Positions 61,649 through 64,000 of a stretch of DNA of 64,000 nt are shown here, piece after piece. The notes beneath the pieces are model-generated. The model ran no database searches and was not told the origin of the DNA. It saw only the letters and a program-made list of their open reading frames with translations. The DNA comes from Proteus mirabilis ATCC 29906 (GTDB lineage Bacteria > Pseudomonadota > Gammaproteobacteria > Enterobacterales > Enterobacteriaceae). The stretch lies in assembly GCF_000160755.1 (NCBI RefSeq), contig NZ_GG668581.1:157629-221628 (forward strand), written 5' to 3'. The translations under genes were made by a program, and so were the position numbers. Positions within the stretch are counted from its first letter, which is position 1. Each line of letters opens with the position of its first letter.

Positions 61649-62889
61649 TAAATCACGAAAACAGAACTACAGAGAAGGAAGTAAATAATATAGGTTGCCA
61701 TATAGGCTTGAGCTGCACCTAAAGCACCATGTTCAGGAATAAGCCAGCGTGAAAAAAGCGTTAATAAGGCAAATTGGCTCACTTCTGTCAGAATATAAAA
61801 ACGCAAAGCAGCCTTTGCAATCACCAGATAGCCAAAAACATAAGCCCCTACTTTCAACACATCACCAACCAGTTGCCAAGCAAATAACTCTCGCATAGCG
61901 ATAAATTTTTCAGAAAATAGCAACCAAATGGCAAAATCTCGCAATAACCAAACCATAAAACTAGCCACTGCCACCGCTGGCAAGACGAATTTCAGTGACT
62001 TGGTTATCTCTTTGGCTATCTCACTTTTTTGCGTTAATCGTGAAAGTGTGGGTAATAAGTAAACAGAAAATGATGCTGTAATAAATTGTAGATAAGCATC
62101 CGATATACTGCTAACCCCTTGCCAAATGCCAACATCATCCCAGCTATAATGTTCTGCTAACAAGTTACGCATCATGATATAAGCGACGGGTAAAGTGATA
62201 GAAGTCAGTAGCGCCATAATGGTAAATTTACCAAGATGACTAGCGATAGCCTTATCCCAACTTGGTTTTAATTCACTGAGAGCAAAACGCTTACGTTTTA
62301 TTAAGATAACCATCGCTGGCAATAAAATCAGTGCAGGTACTAAAGCTAAGCCAATTAATGCACCATGATAACCGGCAACGAGATAACAGAGATAATAGGC
62401 AATAACACCAATTAAACTTCCCGCAATAATCGCTAAAGCGTTTCCAGATGCATCTCGATAACCTTTTAATATCGCCAGAAAATAGTTGGCATAGGCAATA
62501 CCCATCTGAATAAAGGCAACCATTCTGACAATATCTAGATATTGCAGATAGTCATCACCAAATAAAACGCGACTAATTGGTGTGGTAAAAATAAGAAATA
62601 AAATGGCAAGTAGTGTAGAAAACAGCAATATCATTGATGATGATGTACCCAACACATTTTTGCGTTGTACTGCATCATCTTGATATTGCGCAATCAATTT
62701 TGTTACACCATTAAAAATACCCGCCCCTGACAGTACACCAAGAACGGTAATTAATTGGCGGAAGTTACCCGCAAGTCCCACTCCGGAGGGACCAAAGGAG
62801 ACCGCCAATAACTTTACGACCAACAGGCCAGCCCCGATTTTTATCAAGGTTGACCCAGCTGTCCAAATTGAAGCTTTAGCTAACGACAT
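61633..62889 (-). CDS. wzxE: ECA lipid III flippase WzxE
   Basis: WzxE moves lipid III-linked ECA units across the inner membrane. The 418-residue product has about twelve membrane helices and near-constant family stretches: [60 protein letters not shown] and [21 protein letters not shown] chose the ATG at 62889, matching E. coli WzxE; it lies one base after the wecE stop. It overlaps wecF by 16 bp. Confidence 0.96.
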   Translation of the reverse strand: MSLAKASIWTAGSTLIKIGAGLLVVKLLAVSFGPSGVGLAGNFRQLITVLGVLSGAGIFNGVTKLIAQYQDDAVQRKNVLGTSSSMILLFSTLLAILFLIFTTPISRVLFGDDYLQYLDIVRMVAFIQMGIAYANYFLAILKGYRDASGNALAIIAGSLIGVIAYYLCYLVAGYHGALIGLALVPALILLPAMVILIKRKRFALSELKPSWDKAIASHLGKFTIMALLTSITLPVAYIMMRNLLAEHYSWDDVGIWQGVSSISDAYLQFITASFSVYLLPTLSRLTQKSEIAKEITKSLKFVLPAVAVASFMVWLLRDFAIWLLFSEKFIAMRELFAWQLVGDVLKVGAYVFGYLVIAKAALRFYILTEVSQFALLTLFSRWLIPEHGALGAAQAYMATYIIYFLLCSSVFVIYCRRK

Positions 62890-62890
62890 A

Positions 62891-64000
62891 TCAAGCAAAG
62901 AAATGACGAATATGATGAATAACGGTTTGCTGCTCTTCTTCAGTCATGTTGTAGAACATCGGTAAGCGCACCAAGCGTTCACTCTCTTGTGTAGTGAAAA
63001 TATCTTTACCATCAAAACGACCAAACTTCATTCCGGCAGGACTCGTATGCAGTGATACATAGTGGAATACCGTTAAGACGCCCTGTGCTTTCATATACTC
63101 ATTAAAAGCCGTACGCTGCTCTATATCATTAAGTTTAATATAGAACATATGGGCATTATGCTCTAAACCGTCTGGTACAACAGGCAATGTTAACAAACCT
63201 TGTTCGGCTAACGGCGTTAATGCATCGTAATAGATTTGCCAGAATGCTAAACGACGTTCATTAATTTTATCGGCTTGTTCGAGTTGCGCCCAAAGATAAG
63301 CGGCTTGCAAATCAGACAGCAAATAGCTAGAGCCAATATCACGCCAAGTGTATTTATCAACTTGCCCACGGAAAAATTGACTACGATTGGTGCCTTTTTC
63401 ACGGATCACTTCCGCACGATTAATTAAAGCCGGATCGTTAATCAGTGTTGCCCCACCTTCACCACCTGATGAATAGTTTTTCGTCTCATGAAAGCTATAG
63501 CAACCAATATGACCGATAGTTCCTAAGGCTTTACCTTTATAAGTCGACATTACCCCTTGCGCAGCATCTTCAACGACAAACAGGTTATGCTTTTTGGCGA
63601 TCGCCATAATGGTATCCATTTCACAGGCAACACCTGCATAATGAACGGGCACTATCGCACGCGTTTTCTCCGTAATCGCCGCTTCAATTTTTGTTTCATC
63701 AAGGTTCATGGTGTCTGGACGAATATCGACAAACACAATAGTTGCACCACGTAAAACAAAGGCGTTCGAAGTCGAAACAAAAGTGAAACTCGGCATAATC
63801 ACTTCATCGCCGGGTTTGATATCCAGAAGGATAGCCGCCATTTCTAACGATGCTGTACAAGAAGGTGTTAACAGCGTCTTATGACAATGAAATTGTTCTT
63901 CTAACCACTTTTCACATTTTTTTGTGAAGTTGCCATCACCACAGAGCTTGCCACTTTCCATCGCCTGTTTCATATACTCTAATTCTGTGCCAACAACGGG
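62891..64000 (-). CDS. wecE: dTDP-4-amino-4,6-dideoxygalactose transaminase (partial)
   Basis: WecE is a PLP-dependent aminotransferase (DegT/DnrJ/EryC1 family) that makes the amino sugar precursor of Fuc4NAc for ECA. The frame is open to the window end (reading PVVGTELEYMKQAMESG), so about eight N-terminal residues lie outside; an internal Met at 63973 is not the start. Visible: SGKLCGDGNFTKKCEKWLEE, TPSCTASLEMA, VEDAAQGVM and FHETKNYSSGGEGG, whose Lys forms the PLP Schiff base. First of the five ECA genes in view. Confidence 0.96.
   Translation of the reverse strand, partial: PVVGTELEYMKQAMESGKLCGDGNFTKKCEKWLEEQFHCHKTLLTPSCTASLEMAAILLDIKPGDEVIMPSFTFVSTSNAFVLRGATIVFVDIRPDTMNLDETKIEAAITEKTRAIVPVHYAGVACEMDTIMAIAKKHNLFVVEDAAQGVMSTYKGKALGTIGHIGCYSFHETKNYSSGGEGGATLINDPALINRAEVIREKGTNRSQFFRGQVDKYTWRDIGSSYLLSDLQAAYLWAQLEQADKINERRLAFWQIYYDALTPLAEQGLLTLPVVPDGLEHNAHMFYIKLNDIEQRTAFNEYMKAQGVLTVFHYVSLHTSPAGMKFGRFDGKDIFTTQESERLVRLPMFYNMTEEEQQTVIHHIRHFFA

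Overview
The window is a piece of chromosome from an AT-rich enterobacterium. Protein sequences, gene order, tRNA sets and small-RNA content point to Morganellaceae, most likely Proteus, with Providencia as the alternative. Almost every gene has an Escherichia coli orthologue. Two blocks that lie apart in E. coli, rpsF...mscM and yigL...wecE, are joined here, and a laterally acquired-looking fimbrial cluster sits at the join.

Region 1 (1-2200): a zinc-starvation operon on the minus strand (L31B, L36B and the periplasmic zinc-binding protein ZinT) behind a near-perfect Zur box, then ytfB/oapA on the plus strand. Region 2 (2200-18710): minus-strand housekeeping genes: rpsF-priB-rpsR-rplI with an S6:S18 leader hairpin, nsrR-rnr-rlmB, purA, and tsaE-amiB-mutL-miaA-hfq-hflX-hflK-hflC. 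The E. coli neighbours nnr and yjeT are missing. Region 3 (18920-22140): queG, then about 930 bp without a normal gene. This holds three DnaA boxes and a candidate IHF site at the position of E. coli datA, a GC-discriminator promoter on the minus strand, an IS3-family remnant, a Phd/YefM-RelE/ParE toxin-antitoxin pair, and three tandem tRNA-Gly(GCC) genes. Region 4 (22230-28380): orn, and rsgA-psd-mscM.

Region 5 (28380-35540): a very AT-rich stretch, a LysR-type regulator and a compact chaperone-usher operon (major pilin, chaperone, usher, two-domain tip adhesin) with a leader hairpin and an intercistronic hairpin. Region 6 (35560-48220): recQ-pldB-yigL, pldA, yigI, rarD, a small orphan gene, uvrD behind a LexA box, and lptM-dapF-yigA-xerC-yigB. 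Region 7 (48300-56460): cyaY, cyaA (TTG start) and the haem operon hemCDXY, with an unusually long cyaA-hemC intergenic region.

Region 8 (56500-58280): an orphan small membrane protein; the small RNA GlmZ, not annotated by ORF methods, with a sigma-54 -24/-12 promoter and three TGTC-N10-GACA GlrR-type boxes upstream; and the argX-hisR-leuT-proM tRNA operon. Region 9 (58450-64000): the distal end of the enterobacterial common antigen operon, wecE (cut by the window end)-wzxE-wecF-wzyE-wecG.

No wholly new system with recognisable effector proteins was found. The most interesting material is non-coding: the glmZ control region, the datA-like locus with its embedded promoter, the Zur operon that couples zinc-free ribosomal proteins to ZinT, and the control hairpins of the fimbrial operon.
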